A stretch of DNA of 64,000 nucleotides from Mycolicibacterium frederiksbergense (GTDB lineage Bacteria > Actinomycetota > Actinomycetes > Mycobacteriales > Mycobacteriaceae), in contig NZ_CP038798.1 in assembly GCF_012223425.1 (NCBI RefSeq), positions 1 through 64,000 of the forward strand, read 5' to 3'. The notes under the pieces were generated by a model that saw nothing but the letters and a program-made list of their open reading frames with translations, was not told the origin of the DNA and searched no databases. Below, in pieces: positions 54,386-63,135 of this stretch (position 1 is the first letter of the stretch; every line of letters begins with the position of its first letter). A program made the position numbers and the translations under genes.

Positions 54386-55824
54386 GACTGTGGCACCGCC
54401 TGTCGTTCGGGGCCGCTCTGGCCGTTGGTCTGTGTCAGTGGGGTGATCCCACCGGGGTTGTACGCATCGACAGCCTTCACCGCTGCCTCGACCGGAGGGG
54501 CCTCGAGATGCTCGGCCCACAGCCGTAGCAGTGCCCGCTGGTTGCGTTCGTTGTATCCGATATAGGAGGTTCCGGGGCCGTGGAATTGCTCATGGGTGAG
54601 CAGTTCGCCGACCGTGCTGTCGTCTTCGAGCAGCCCCATCCTGCTATTGAGCAGCAGCCGCCTGGCCATGGCGCCGGATGCGGTGTTGGTCAACGACACC
54701 CAGTTCTCGACATCGTCCTGCTCGAACATCCCGGTCGAGCCGAAGCACATCAGATACGCCTTGTAGGAGAGCTTCTTGTATTCCTCGGGTGCGCTGGAAT
54801 CAACGGCGAACCACGAGTAGACCTCTGTTTCGTTCTCGCTGATCGGCTGCCACATCCGGATCGAGATGAACGGCAGGACGTCCTCGTCGGAGCCGTCGAC
54901 CTTGGGCCAGTTGTGTACGAAACTCAGGTTCGGAAAACACGACGCGGCCGAGATCATGAACCCGTCCTTGCCGATCAGGTCCTGTTGATCGGCCGACCAC
55001 ACGGACTTAGCCCGCTCGATCATGTCCTGGGTGTAGCCGACGTAGCGCATCCGTTCCTCGAAGTCGCCCGGCGGAAGCTTGTAGGTGGTCCCACCACCCT
55101 TGTCGGCCCAGTAGGTGGTGCCGTCCTTGCGCTTCTCGGCCTTCGGCTCCCGGAACAGGCCGATCTCGACGACCGACATGTGCGTCTGCGGGGTGTGGTA
55201 CATGTCGCCGGCGAAGTTCTCGGCGCCGATCTTCCAATTGGACTTGATCCGCCAGCGCTGCGGGCCGCGGACTTCGAGACCGTTGGGGCTCTGTTTGGTG
55301 TAGAAGTCCATGTAGAACTTGAAGTCCCCGAGGTAGTCCTCGAGGGGTTCGGCGTCGGGGTCCATGCTGATGAAGATCAGCCCGTTGTAGCTGGCGAGAT
55401 TCGGTGCGGGAAGAAGGGCCTGTCCCTTCTTCTTGAAGCCGTCCTCACCGCCGTAGGCCTCTTGGTGGAACGGCAGGCCGAGAATGCGGCCGTCGTTGCG
55501 GTAGGACCAGCCGTGGTAGGGGCAGCGGAAGTTCGAGGCGTTGCCCATCTCTGCCCGGCACACCTGCATGCCCCGGTGCAGGCACATGTTGAACATCGCC
55601 CGGATTTCACCCTTGGAGTCACGGGCGATGATGAACGAGTCGTCGAGTACCCGCCGGACGACGTAGTCGCCGTCCTGGGGGATCTCCGACTCGTGGGCGA
55701 CGAACAGCCAGGCCCGGCTGAACAGACGCTCCTTTTCCAGCTCGAAGATCTCTTTGTCGTTGTAGATGTGCGCGGGGATCATCCCGCGACGGACGTCGTC
55801 GAAGACGTGAAGGTAATCAGTCAC
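54382..55824 (-). CDS. phtAa: Phthalate 3,4-dioxygenase, alpha subunit
   Basis: 480 residues from the GTG at 55824 (GGAGG about 10 bases upstream). Rieske ligands: MCLHRGMQVCRAEMG and FRCPYHGWSYRNDG. Mononuclear iron site: GAENFAGDMYHTPQTHMSVVEIG (Asp-x2-x-His-x4-His pattern). The C-terminal domain includes FISIRMWQPISENETEVYSWFAVD and MFEQDDVENWVSLT, the usual alpha-subunit ending. The operon content (alpha, beta, small protein, SDR, [3Fe-4S] ferredoxin, reductase, class II decarboxylase) is that of actinobacterial phthalate 3,4-dioxygenase operons. Substrate assignment rests on this gene order plus the neighbouring pca genes; other aromatic diacids cannot be excluded. Confidence 0.9.
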   Translation of the reverse strand: MTDYLHVFDDVRRGMIPAHIYNDKEIFELEKERLFSRAWLFVAHESEIPQDGDYVVRRVLDDSFIIARDSKGEIRAMFNMCLHRGMQVCRAEMGNASNFRCPYHGWSYRNDGRILGLPFHQEAYGGEDGFKKKGQALLPAPNLASYNGLIFISMDPDAEPLEDYLGDFKFYMDFYTKQSPNGLEVRGPQRWRIKSNWKIGAENFAGDMYHTPQTHMSVVEIGLFREPKAEKRKDGTTYWADKGGGTTYKLPPGDFEERMRYVGYTQDMIERAKSVWSADQQDLIGKDGFMISAASCFPNLSFVHNWPKVDGSDEDVLPFISIRMWQPISENETEVYSWFAVDSSAPEEYKKLSYKAYLMCFGSTGMFEQDDVENWVSLTNTASGAMARRLLLNSRMGLLEDDSTVGELLTHEQFHGPGTSYIGYNERNQRALLRLWAEHLEAPPVEAAVKAVDAYNPGGITPLTQTNGQSGPERQAVPQS

Positions 55825-56514
55825 TTGCGGGCCTCCAGCTCCAAGGATTCTGTATAGCAGAGACTGGCTTCTGCTCCAAAGAGGAGCGTAGCACGCCTGG
55901 GAGGGGCGGCTCAGTGACGTTGACAGGTTCCCTCATCGTCGACGTCCGATTTTCTTGCGCGACCAGCTCTAACCGTCGAAACATTTCATGTTTATGTTGG
56001 TGCGGCGACACCTGTTTGAACGTTGGGTGCATGCTGTCGCCTGCGGCGGGGTCGGCACCCCGACCCTGTGTCTGCAGCTCGCCTGAGGGCTTCTTGACGG
56101 CGTCGAGGGACTTGGACAGACCGTCGACTAGCAGTGCGATATCGGTGGAGTGCCGGTGCGAGAAACGGATCAGCTTGTACAGCAGCCCGCCGCTGATCTT
56201 CTTCGGCGTTGCCGCGATCGCGAGCGTGATGGCCGTGCCGTCTGGGGTTCCGCGCAGTGACGAGGTGCCCATGCCGGTGTGCGGGCCGACGTGGTGTCGA
56301 TAGTCGATGCGATGGGGCTCCTGCGCGCCCGTTCGCGCCCACCCTCACCGTGATGCCGGGCCCGGGGCGGAAGATGACCGCATCCGGTGCGCACTCCACG
56401 CGGAAGTGCTCTGGCCACCACTCGCCGTAGGTCTGGAATTCGCGCAGCCGCCGGTACACGTCCTCGACAGGGAGGCGGGACCACGAGGCCGTCGCTGACG
56501 TGAATCGCCTGCAC
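55817..56514 (-). CDS. SRPBCC (polyketide cyclase-like) protein, frameshifted
   Basis: The minus strand reads VQAIHVSDGLVV, then in the next frame LPVEDVYRRLREFQTYGEWWPEHFRVECAPDAVIFRPGPGITVRVGANGRA, then HRIDYRHHVGPHTGMGTSSLRGTPDGTAITLAIAATPKKISGGLLYKLIRFSHRHSTDIALLVDGLSKSL. Together these form one START/SRPBCC domain of about 150 residues with a hydrophobic ligand cavity. Breaks at about 56482 and 56315. The final frame has no stop until 55817, inside phtAa, so the true end may lie near 56060 across another miscalled base. It diverges from the TetR gene. Confidence 0.6.
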
Positions 56515-56612
56515 CGTGATCGCTCCACTTCTCTCGTGACCGGGTTCCTGCCCACCGGCCGCCGGGATCGGATCCCCTGCGCAGGGCGGAAAACTTTCTC
56601 AGTAATAAAATT

Positions 56613-56628
56613 TTGCACTATCGCGCAA
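56613..56628. promoter_or_regulatory. Candidate TetR operator between the SRPBCC and TetR genes
   Basis: TTGCACTATCGCGCAA is a 16-bp imperfect palindrome (12 of 16 positions symmetric) in an AT-rich divergent promoter. It lies 20 bases before the TetR start and is flanked by two direct AACTTTCT copies (56592-56599 and 56627-56634). Placement suits autorepression plus control of the divergent gene. Confidence 0.45.
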
Positions 56629-56648
56629 CTTTCTGCAGACTGTGAGCC

Positions 56649-57290
56649 GTGACTCAAACGGGTCTGCGTGACCGCAAGAAACTCGCGACGAAGGAGGCGC
56701 TCGGCCGGGCGGCACTGGACCTCGCTGCGAAGAACGGTCTGAGCTCGGTCACCACCGACGAAATTGCGAACGCCGCCAATGTGTCGGCGCGCACCTTCTT
56801 CAACTACTTCGCCTCCAAAGAGGAGGCGGTGATGTTCGTCGTTGATCGCGCAATGGCCGACGTGATCGCTGCATTCGCCCGGCGCGACCGCACCGAACCG
56901 GTGTTGGACTCCCTGGAGTCCACCATGCTCGAGTTCGTCGAAGTCAGTGACGACTTCTTCCGGGTGGTCAGTGTCGTGCGGTTGATGGCTGACCACCCCA
57001 CTCTCGCGCCCCATCACGTCAGCCTGCAAGACAGCGCGACGACGACCATGCTCGACGAAATCGCCAAACGAACCGGTCACGATCCCCGGGTCGACGTATT
57101 CCCTCGTTTGGTCTTCCACGCCGCGCAAGCCGTGAGCTTGGCTGCGATCGAACTCCACGTGATCGGCACCGGTGAGATGCCCGACCGGCAGATCATCGCT
57201 GACTCCATGAGGACCGGATACCAGCAATTGCGCGACGGACTCGTTCAGCCGCGCCAGCGGCACAGGACAACGGCGGCCGGAATGGACTGA
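56649..57290 (+). CDS. TetR-family transcriptional regulator
   Basis: 213 residues from the GTG at 56649. N-terminal HTH: RDRKKLATKEALGRAALDLAAKNGLSSVTTDEIANAANVSARTFFNYFASKEEAV, the classic TetR pattern. The all-helical ligand domain includes MLEFVEVSDDFFRVVSVVRLMADHPTLAPHHVSLQ and LVFHAAQAVSLAAIELHVIGTGEMPD. It lies between the divergent SRPBCC gene and mmpS-mmpL, so it may control either. A MmpS/MmpL pair under a TetR repressor is common in mycobacteria. Confidence 0.88.
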   Translation: MTQTGLRDRKKLATKEALGRAALDLAAKNGLSSVTTDEIANAANVSARTFFNYFASKEEAVMFVVDRAMADVIAAFARRDRTEPVLDSLESTMLEFVEVSDDFFRVVSVVRLMADHPTLAPHHVSLQDSATTTMLDEIAKRTGHDPRVDVFPRLVFHAAQAVSLAAIELHVIGTGEMPDRQIIADSMRTGYQQLRDGLVQPRQRHRTTAAGMD

Positions 57291-57507
57291 AGTGCGTGGC
57301 CTTTGTCGGCGCCCTTCTCGACCGAGGCCGCCGTCACGAGTTTCTGGATAACCTTCTTCTCGCGAAAGGAGATCTCACAGTGCGTTGTATCTGCCCACGC
57401 GGAGGACGCCTGCGCGAATCTCGTAGTGGCCGCATTCCGCGCGGCCCGTCCTGGATCTATCGCACAACAAACAACGTCGTGCTGGACCTCGCCGAGGCCG
57501 GGGAGCG

Positions 57508-57933
57508 ATGAAAATCGTTCGACGGGTTTGGATCCCCCTGCTCATGATTGTGGTGGTCGTGGTAGCAGGGTTGGCCGTGCACCGGATTCGCGGCTATTTC
57601 GGGTCGGAGGGTACACGGGTGACCCCAGTGAATTTCGCTGATGACCCAGAGCCATTTGACCCCAAGGTCGTCGAGTACGAGGTATTCGGCAACGGAAGCT
57701 ACGCCGACATCAACTACCTCGATCTGGAAAGTCGGCCGCAGCGAGTGGACGGTGCCCCCCTGCCGTGGTCCCTGAGACTGGAAACCACTGACCCCGCCGC
57801 CTTTCCGAACATCATCGCTCAAGGCGACAATGACCGCATTACCTGCCGCATCATCATCGACGGGGAAGTCAAGGACGAGAGGACGTACACCGGCATGGCG
57901 GCTCAGACTTTCTGCTTGGTGAAATCGGCATGA
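57508..57933 (+). CDS. mmpS: MmpS-family membrane accessory protein
   Basis: 141 residues. One N-terminal helix ([20 protein letters not shown]) followed by an outer beta-rich domain: [57 protein letters not shown], then [41 protein letters not shown] with the conserved Cys pair. The VVYEVFG-x3-A-I-Y-D pattern is diagnostic of MmpS. ATG at 57508; its stop overlaps the mmpL ATG. The 217 bases before it (57291-57507) hold no recognisable gene and probably its promoter. Confidence 0.92.
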   Translation: MKIVRRVWIPLLMIVVVVVAGLAVHRIRGYFGSEGTRVTPVNFADDPEPFDPKVVEYEVFGNGSYADINYLDLESRPQRVDGAPLPWSLRLETTDPAAFPNIIAQGDNDRITCRIIIDGEVKDERTYTGMAAQTFCLVKSA

Positions 57934-59417
57934 GTGCAGCGACAAACGGTACACGGACGGACACGTCTGCTGCGCCCCGCAGGACACCCGCGGAAGACTC
58001 GCGGTGTGGATCCGCCGTCTCTCCGTGCCGATCATTCTGGCTTGGCTGTTCATCATCGCCGTCCTGAACACGACCGTGCCGCAGCTGGAAATTGTCGGGC
58101 AGCAGCAGTCGGTTTCGATGAGTTCCGAGGATGCACCGTCGATGGTGGCGATGAAGCGCATCGGCACGGTGTTCGATGAATTCAGTTCCGACAGTTCGGC
58201 GATGATCGTTCTGGAGGGCGACGATCCGCTCGGACACCGAACACGTCGAGCATGTGCAGGACTTCTGGGGAGACCCGTTGACGGCTACCGGCGCCCAGAG
58301 CCCGGACGGTAAAGCCGCCTATGTGCAGGTGTACACCAAGGGAAACCAAGGCGAGGCTCTCGCCAATGAGTCGATCGCTGCGGTGCAGGACATCGTCGCT
58401 GGTCTCCCAGCCCCGGACGGGGTGACCGCCTACGTCACCGGGCCGGCGGTGCTGACGGCTGATCAGCAGATCGCCGCAGACCGAAGCCTGCGGCTGATCG
58501 AAGCCGTCACGTTCACGATCATCTTCGTGATGCTGTTGCTGGTCTTCCGTTCGATCGTCACGATGCTGTTGGTGATCGCGATGGTCGTCGGATCCTTGTT
58601 CGCGGCGCGGGGCGTCGTAGCGTTTCTCGGATTACACGAGATCATCGGGCTCTCGGTGTTCGCGACCAACTTGCTGGTGACCCTGGGTATCGCGGCCGCG
58701 ACAGACTATGCGATCTTCTTGATCGGCCGCTATCAGGAAGCCCGCGGCTCCGGGCAGAGCCGCGAGTCGGACTACTACACGATGCTCCACGGCACCGCAC
58801 ACGTGGTACTGGGTTCGGGTTTGACGATCGCGGGTGCGACATTCTGTCTGCAGTTCACCCGGCTGCCGTACTTCCAGACGCTCGCCGTTCCACTGGCGAT
58901 CGGCATGGTCGTGATCGTTCTTGTGGCTCTGACCCTGGGTTCGGCGGTTGTGGTGGTGGCCAGTCGTTTTGGTCTGCTGGAGCCCAAACGCAAACTGCGG
59001 GTGCGGACGTGGCGCAAGATCGGGGCCGCGGTGGTGCGATGGCCCGGACCGATCCTCGTGGCCACGATGGCGCTCTCCTTGATCGGTCTGCTTACCTTGC
59101 CTGGGTACGAGACCAACTACAACGATCGCAACTACCTGCCCAACGACATCCCGGCAGCCGAGGGGTACGCGGCTGCGGAACGCCATTTCGATCCCGCCCG
59201 GCTGAACCCGGAATTGGTGATGGTGGAAAGCGATCAGGACATGCGCAACCCCGCTGACTTCCTCGTGATCGAGAAGATCGCGAAGGCGATATTCAATGTC
59301 GATGGTGTCGCCCGAGTCCAGACGATCACGCGCCCACAGGGAACTCCGATCGAGAACACCTCGATACCGTTCCAGATCAGCCAGCAGGGCGTGTCGTCCC
59401 AGCTCAACCAGAAGTGA
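57930..59417 (+). pseudogene. mmpL: MmpL-family RND transporter, truncated at mid-length
   Basis: MMPL lipid or siderophore exporter. ATG at 57930. First membrane helix [25 protein letters not shown], porter-domain start [40 protein letters not shown], then [24 protein letters not shown] and the five-helix bundle ([63 protein letters not shown] with the proton-relay Asp-Tyr). Frame breaks at about 57998 (GG run) and 58215 (two bases). The protein ends [14 protein letters not shown] after about 496 residues, 12 bases before an IS3 element; family length is about 950-1000. The second half is not in the window. Confidence 0.87.
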
Positions 59418-59428
59418 GGTGAGCCCTC

Positions 59429-60650
59429 TGTAGTGGTCCGGTCGTTGTGGGACTCTGTTGCCCGAGTGTTCGGGCAGGAAGAATCGACGAAGACATGACA
59501 TCGAACAAGCGCCGGCGGCATACCCCGGATCAGATCATCCGCAAGCTGGCCGAGGGCAACAAGCTCCTGGGGACTGGCCAGGAACTCGCTGAGGTGTGTC
59601 GGCACCTGGAGGTCACCGAGTCGACCTGGCATCGCTGGGTCGCCCAGTACGGCGGCATGAAGGCCAACGAGGCCAAACGGCTCAAAGAGCTCGAAGCCGA
59701 GAATGCCCGGCTCAAGAAGCTGGTGGCCAATCAGGCCCTCGACATCGGACATGGTCAAGGAGATCTCGTCGGGAAACTTCTGACCCCGAACCGCAAGCGC
59801 AGCGCCGTCACAGCGCTGCGTGAGCGGTTCGGGGTGTCTGAATGCCGCGCCTGCTCGGTGGTCGGCTTGCACCGCTCCACGATGCGGCTGACGCCGGCGC
59901 CGGTCACCACTGAGGAGGCCGAGCTGCGGGCCTGGCTGCGTCGGTTCTCCACAGACCGGCCACGCTGGGGATGGCGCCGGGCCGCGAAGATGGCGCGCCG
60001 AGCGGGTTGGAAGGCCAACAACAAGCGCATCCGCCGGCTGTGGCGCGAGGAGGGTCTGCGGGTGCCCCAGCGCCGCCGCAAGAAGCGGCTGACCGGTGTC
60101 GGCGTCACCGTCGGCGCGATGTCCCCAATCCGACCGAACGCGATCTGGGCGATGGACTTTCAGTTCGACACCACCGCCAACGGACGCACCCTGAAGATGC
60201 TCAACGTCATCGACGAGTTCACCCGCGAAGCACTCGCCATCGAAGTGGATCGCTCCATCGACGCCGACGGTGTCGTCGACGTCCTGGACCGCCTGGCACT
60301 CCTCCATGGGACGCCGCACTATGTGCGCTTCGACAACGGACCTGAATTCGTCGCGCACGCCGTAGCTGATTGGTGTCGATTCAACAGTGCCGGTTCGCTT
60401 TTCATCGATCCGGGCTCGCCGTGGCAGAACGCCTGGATCGAATCATTCAACGGCAGACTCCGCGACGAACTGCCCAACCTATGGCGGTTCGACTCGCTGC
60501 TGGAAGCCCGAGTGATCATCGAGGACTGGCGCCGCGACTACAACGCCAACCGGCCCCACTCCGCCCACGGCGACCGCACCCCAGCCGAGTTTGCCCTACA
60601 GTGGGCCACGACCCACCAACCGAAAGTCGCATAACGACTGGACCACCAAA
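59429..60650 (+). mobile_element. IS3-family element downstream of the truncated mmpL
   Basis: Terminal inverted repeats TGTAGTGGTCCGGTCGTT (59429) and, reversed at the right end, TTTGGTGGTCCAGTCGTT (ending 60650). About 1222 bp with one transposase frame. No matching target duplication is visible (CTC on the left, CGG on the right), so the flanks were probably joined by later recombination or deletion. That would explain the missing mmpL 3' half. Confidence 0.82.
59495..60634 (+). CDS. IS3-family transposase, OrfA and OrfB in one frame
   Basis: 379 residues from the ATG at 59495. The OrfA part RRRHTPDQIIRKLAEGNKLLGTGQELAEVCRHLEVTESTWHRWVAQYGGMKANEAKRLKELEAENARLKKLVANQALDI runs directly into OrfB: RSAVTALRERFGVSECRACSVVGLHRST. 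The rve core carries WAMDFQFDTTANGR (Asp), RFDNGPEFVA (Asp) and NAWIESFNGRLRDE (Glu). In relatives OrfA ends shortly after VANQALDI and OrfB needs ribosomal frameshifting. Here an extra G at about 59747 fuses the two frames, either a real constitutive fusion or a base error. Confidence 0.88.
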   Translation: MTSNKRRRHTPDQIIRKLAEGNKLLGTGQELAEVCRHLEVTESTWHRWVAQYGGMKANEAKRLKELEAENARLKKLVANQALDIGHGQGDLVGKLLTPNRKRSAVTALRERFGVSECRACSVVGLHRSTMRLTPAPVTTEEAELRAWLRRFSTDRPRWGWRRAAKMARRAGWKANNKRIRRLWREEGLRVPQRRRKKRLTGVGVTVGAMSPIRPNAIWAMDFQFDTTANGRTLKMLNVIDEFTREALAIEVDRSIDADGVVDVLDRLALLHGTPHYVRFDNGPEFVAHAVADWCRFNSAGSLFIDPGSPWQNAWIESFNGRLRDELPNLWRFDSLLEARVIIEDWRRDYNANRPHSAHGDRTPAEFALQWATTHQPKVA

Positions 60651-60940
60651 CGGGTCCCTCTCACGCTCTTCAAATGCTGAGCGTTAAGCAGCCACAGCTG
60701 ATCGACTCGATCCTCGAGGAGATAGAACACCGGTTTCCAATACACACCGGTCGATTCCAACCCGACCCGGCTCACCTGATGCGAAACCAGCCAGTCGCCC
60801 AATGCCACCAGTTCGGCGGTATCAGTGCCGAACGTCTTTGTCTCACTGCCGCGTCGACGGCCCTGCGGGAACCGCACGGTGGCGACCACCGTGTCTCGAT
60901 GCACATCCAGACCCGCGCAAAACTCGACCACCTCATCCAC
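60651..60940 (-). pseudogene. IS110-family transposase, N-terminal fragment
   Basis: GTG at 60940 with GGGAGG six bases upstream. VDEVVEFCAGLDVHRDTVVATVRFP holds the first Asp of the DEDD RuvC-like catalytic site. Then DTAELVALGDWLVSHQVSRVGLESTGVYWKPVFYLLEDRVDQLWLLNAQHLKSV, the standard IS110 N-terminal domain. It is cut off by the IS3 right end at 60650, so the C-terminal serine domain is lost. Confidence 0.82.
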
Positions 60941-61184
60941 GATCAACCTCCCGACTCGCACCAACAGGACAGGGCGACTGCCGGAGGAAGGTCGTCGATC
61001 AAAGGAGTCTGAAGTTCGCGCTCACCGGCAGCACAACCGGGTGCCCACAACCCTCCACGCCATACTTTTTTCCGGGCTCACGGGCACCAAGCGGCGTCGG
61101 CGTCAGCCCAGCAGCCACCACTACCAGCATCAACCCATGCCCGCACCAACGCAACACCGGCAAACGCCCGCGAACGCCGGATTC

Positions 61185-61490
61185 TCATTTCATCGGGTGC
61201 GCCCGCAGCGGGCCCATTAGTACTTTTTTTAAAAACTGGCGGTCCAAACGTAATTCGGCGTTCTCCTTGCGTAGCCGCTCCAACTCGGCACGCTCATCAG
61301 CATCAAGCACCGCGCCATTATCGCCGCCGTCGTCGCGGGCCTGGCGCACCCACCGGCCCAGCAACTGCTCACCCACACCGATCTCAGCGGCCACATGAGC
61401 GATCGGACGACCCGTCTCGATCACCAGACGGGCCGCCTGCTCCCGAAACTCCGGGGTGTACTTCTTACGCTTGCCCGAACATACGGACAT
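61185..61490 (-). pseudogene. IS3-family OrfA remnant
   Basis: ATG at 61490: MSVCSGKRKKYTPEFREQAARLVIETGRPIAHVAAEIGVGEQLLGRWVRQARDD is the OrfA helix-turn-helix. ERAELERLRKENAELRLDRQFLKKV is the leucine zipper, where OrfA of this group normally ends. The frame then leaves the family (LMGPLRAHPMK) and no OrfB follows; 60941-61184 holds only the IS110 leader and unassigned sequence. A fragment of a different IS3 subgroup from the two complete copies. Confidence 0.75.
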
Positions 61491-61639
61491 CCTTCCCGTG
61501 AGACCAGCAGTCCCACCAGTCAGGTGTCCACCATCAGGGGTCAACCCCAAGACCGCCGACCAAATCCTCGAATCCGTCGCCAGCTACTGCAAACGAATTA
61601 ACAACTCAGGACACTAGTCGACGGACGCGAGGAATTGTC

Positions 61640-63085
61640 AATACCTGTGGATCGGGGTGTTTCAGGCGACCTCCGTTTCGGTTGATTCGGCCGGCTCGGG
61701 CGGTGTGATGTCGGCGGGGCGTTCGAGTAGCTTGCCTTTGTGGAAGACGGCGCCGGCACGGACGAGGGCGACCAGGTGGGGTGCGTTGACTGCCCGCCAC
61801 CGGGCTTGTGCGGCGTCGATAAGCTTGTAGGCCATGGCAATTCCGGCCGCGCGGGATCCCGGCCCCTTGGTGACCTTCGTCCGCAATCGCACGGTGGCGA
61901 AGGTTGATTCGATCGGATTCGTGGTGCGCAAGTGGATCCAGTGTTCGGCTGGGTATTTGTAGAACTCCAACAGCACGTCGGCGTCGTCGACGATCTTGGC
62001 GACCGCCTTGGGGTACTTGGCGCCGTAGTCGATCTCGAAGGCCTTGATCGCGACCTGCGCGTGGTCGAGGTCCTCGGCGTTGTAGATCTCCCGCATCGCC
62101 GCGACCGCACCGGGTTGCGCCGATTTGGGCAGGCAGGAAAGGACATTGGCCTGTTTGTGAAACCAGCAGCGCTGCTCGCGGGTAGCCGGGAACACCTCGC
62201 GCATCGCCTTCCAAAAGCCCAGTGCACCGTCACCGACGGCCAACACCGGGGCGATCATCCCGCGGCGGCGACACGACCGCAGCAGATCGGCCCACGACTC
62301 GGTCGATTCTCGATACCCGTCGGCCAGGGCGACGAGTTCCTTGCGGCCATCGGAGCGGACCCCGATCATCACCAACAGGCACAGCTTCTCCTGCTCGAGG
62401 CGGACCTTGAGGTGAATGCCGTCGACCCACAGGTAGACGAAGTCAGTGCCCGACAGATCCCGGGCCCCGAAGGCCTTGGCCTCCTCCTGCCACTGGCTGG
62501 TCAGCCGTGTGATCGTCGTCGCCGAGAGCCCGGCACTGGACCCGAGGAACTGCTCCAAGGCCGGCCCGAAGTCACTGGTCGACAGGCCGTGCAGGTACAG
62601 CAGCGGCAGCACCTCAGTCATCTGCGGGGACTTGCGCGCCCACGCCGGCAGGATCGCCGAGGAAAACCGCTGCCGCTCACCGGTATCGGCGTCGATACGC
62701 TTGTCGTTGACCCGCGGCGCGGTCACCGCCACCGCGCCCGCGGCGGTCAACACCTCACGCCCGGCGTGGGAGCCGTTGCGGACCACCAGCCGGCGACCGC
62801 TCTCATCGAGCTCACCGGCGTGGGCATCGATGTAGGCGGCCACCTCAGCCTTCAGCGCCGCGGCCAGCATCTGCCGGGCGCCGTCGCGCACGATCTCATC
62901 CAACAACGACCGACCACCGCCGTCATTGGCGTTGGCCTCATCGGTGTCGTGAACTACGGTGAGCATGGGCGTACCTTCCCAACCAGCGCGTCAACGCCGG
63001 TCTTGATCAGAGAACCTTGGACTTCAGATCATCCCCGGGAAGGTGCGCCCACTTTCATGCCGCCCCACCGAGGGTCATCCACAGG
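61640..63085 (-). mobile_element. IS256-family element, second type
   Basis: Ends are approximate: ACCTGTGGAT occurs near 61646 and, inverted, near 63076 (ATCCACAGGT), flanking one intact transposase gene. I could not see a clear target duplication. It is distinct in sequence from the IS256 copies at 15.3 and 63.1 kb. Confidence 0.65.
61662..62966 (-). CDS. IS256-family transposase (intact)
   Basis: 434 residues, ATG at 62966. DEIVRDGARQMLAAALKAEVAAYIDAHAGELDESGRRLVVRNGSHAGREVLTAAGAVAVTAPRVNDKR is the typical IS256 N-terminus. DDE core: DFVYLWVDGIHLKVRLEQEKLCLLVMIGVRSDG (Asp), VLAVGDGALGFWKAMREVFPATREQRCWFHK (Asp with the C/D-H motif), and TTNPIESTFATVRLRTKVTKGPGS (Glu in NPIES). C-terminus IDAAQARWRAVNAPHLVALVRAGAVFHKGKL. 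No frame breaks. Confidence 0.93.
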   Translation of the reverse strand: MLTVVHDTDEANANDGGGRSLLDEIVRDGARQMLAAALKAEVAAYIDAHAGELDESGRRLVVRNGSHAGREVLTAAGAVAVTAPRVNDKRIDADTGERQRFSSAILPAWARKSPQMTEVLPLLYLHGLSTSDFGPALEQFLGSSAGLSATTITRLTSQWQEEAKAFGARDLSGTDFVYLWVDGIHLKVRLEQEKLCLLVMIGVRSDGRKELVALADGYRESTESWADLLRSCRRRGMIAPVLAVGDGALGFWKAMREVFPATREQRCWFHKQANVLSCLPKSAQPGAVAAMREIYNAEDLDHAQVAIKAFEIDYGAKYPKAVAKIVDDADVLLEFYKYPAEHWIHLRTTNPIESTFATVRLRTKVTKGPGSRAAGIAMAYKLIDAAQARWRAVNAPHLVALVRAGAVFHKGKLLERPADITPPEPAESTETEVA

Positions 63086-63135
63086 TTCTGATCATTGCTC
63101 GACGGACGCTCGTTTCCAGCTGTCGCGGTTGTCAC

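Noticed and set aside
55992..57263. 423-residue minus-strand open frame across the TetR gene
   Set aside because: It is antisense to a clear TetR gene; only its distal part, belonging to the SRPBCC protein, has family resemblance.
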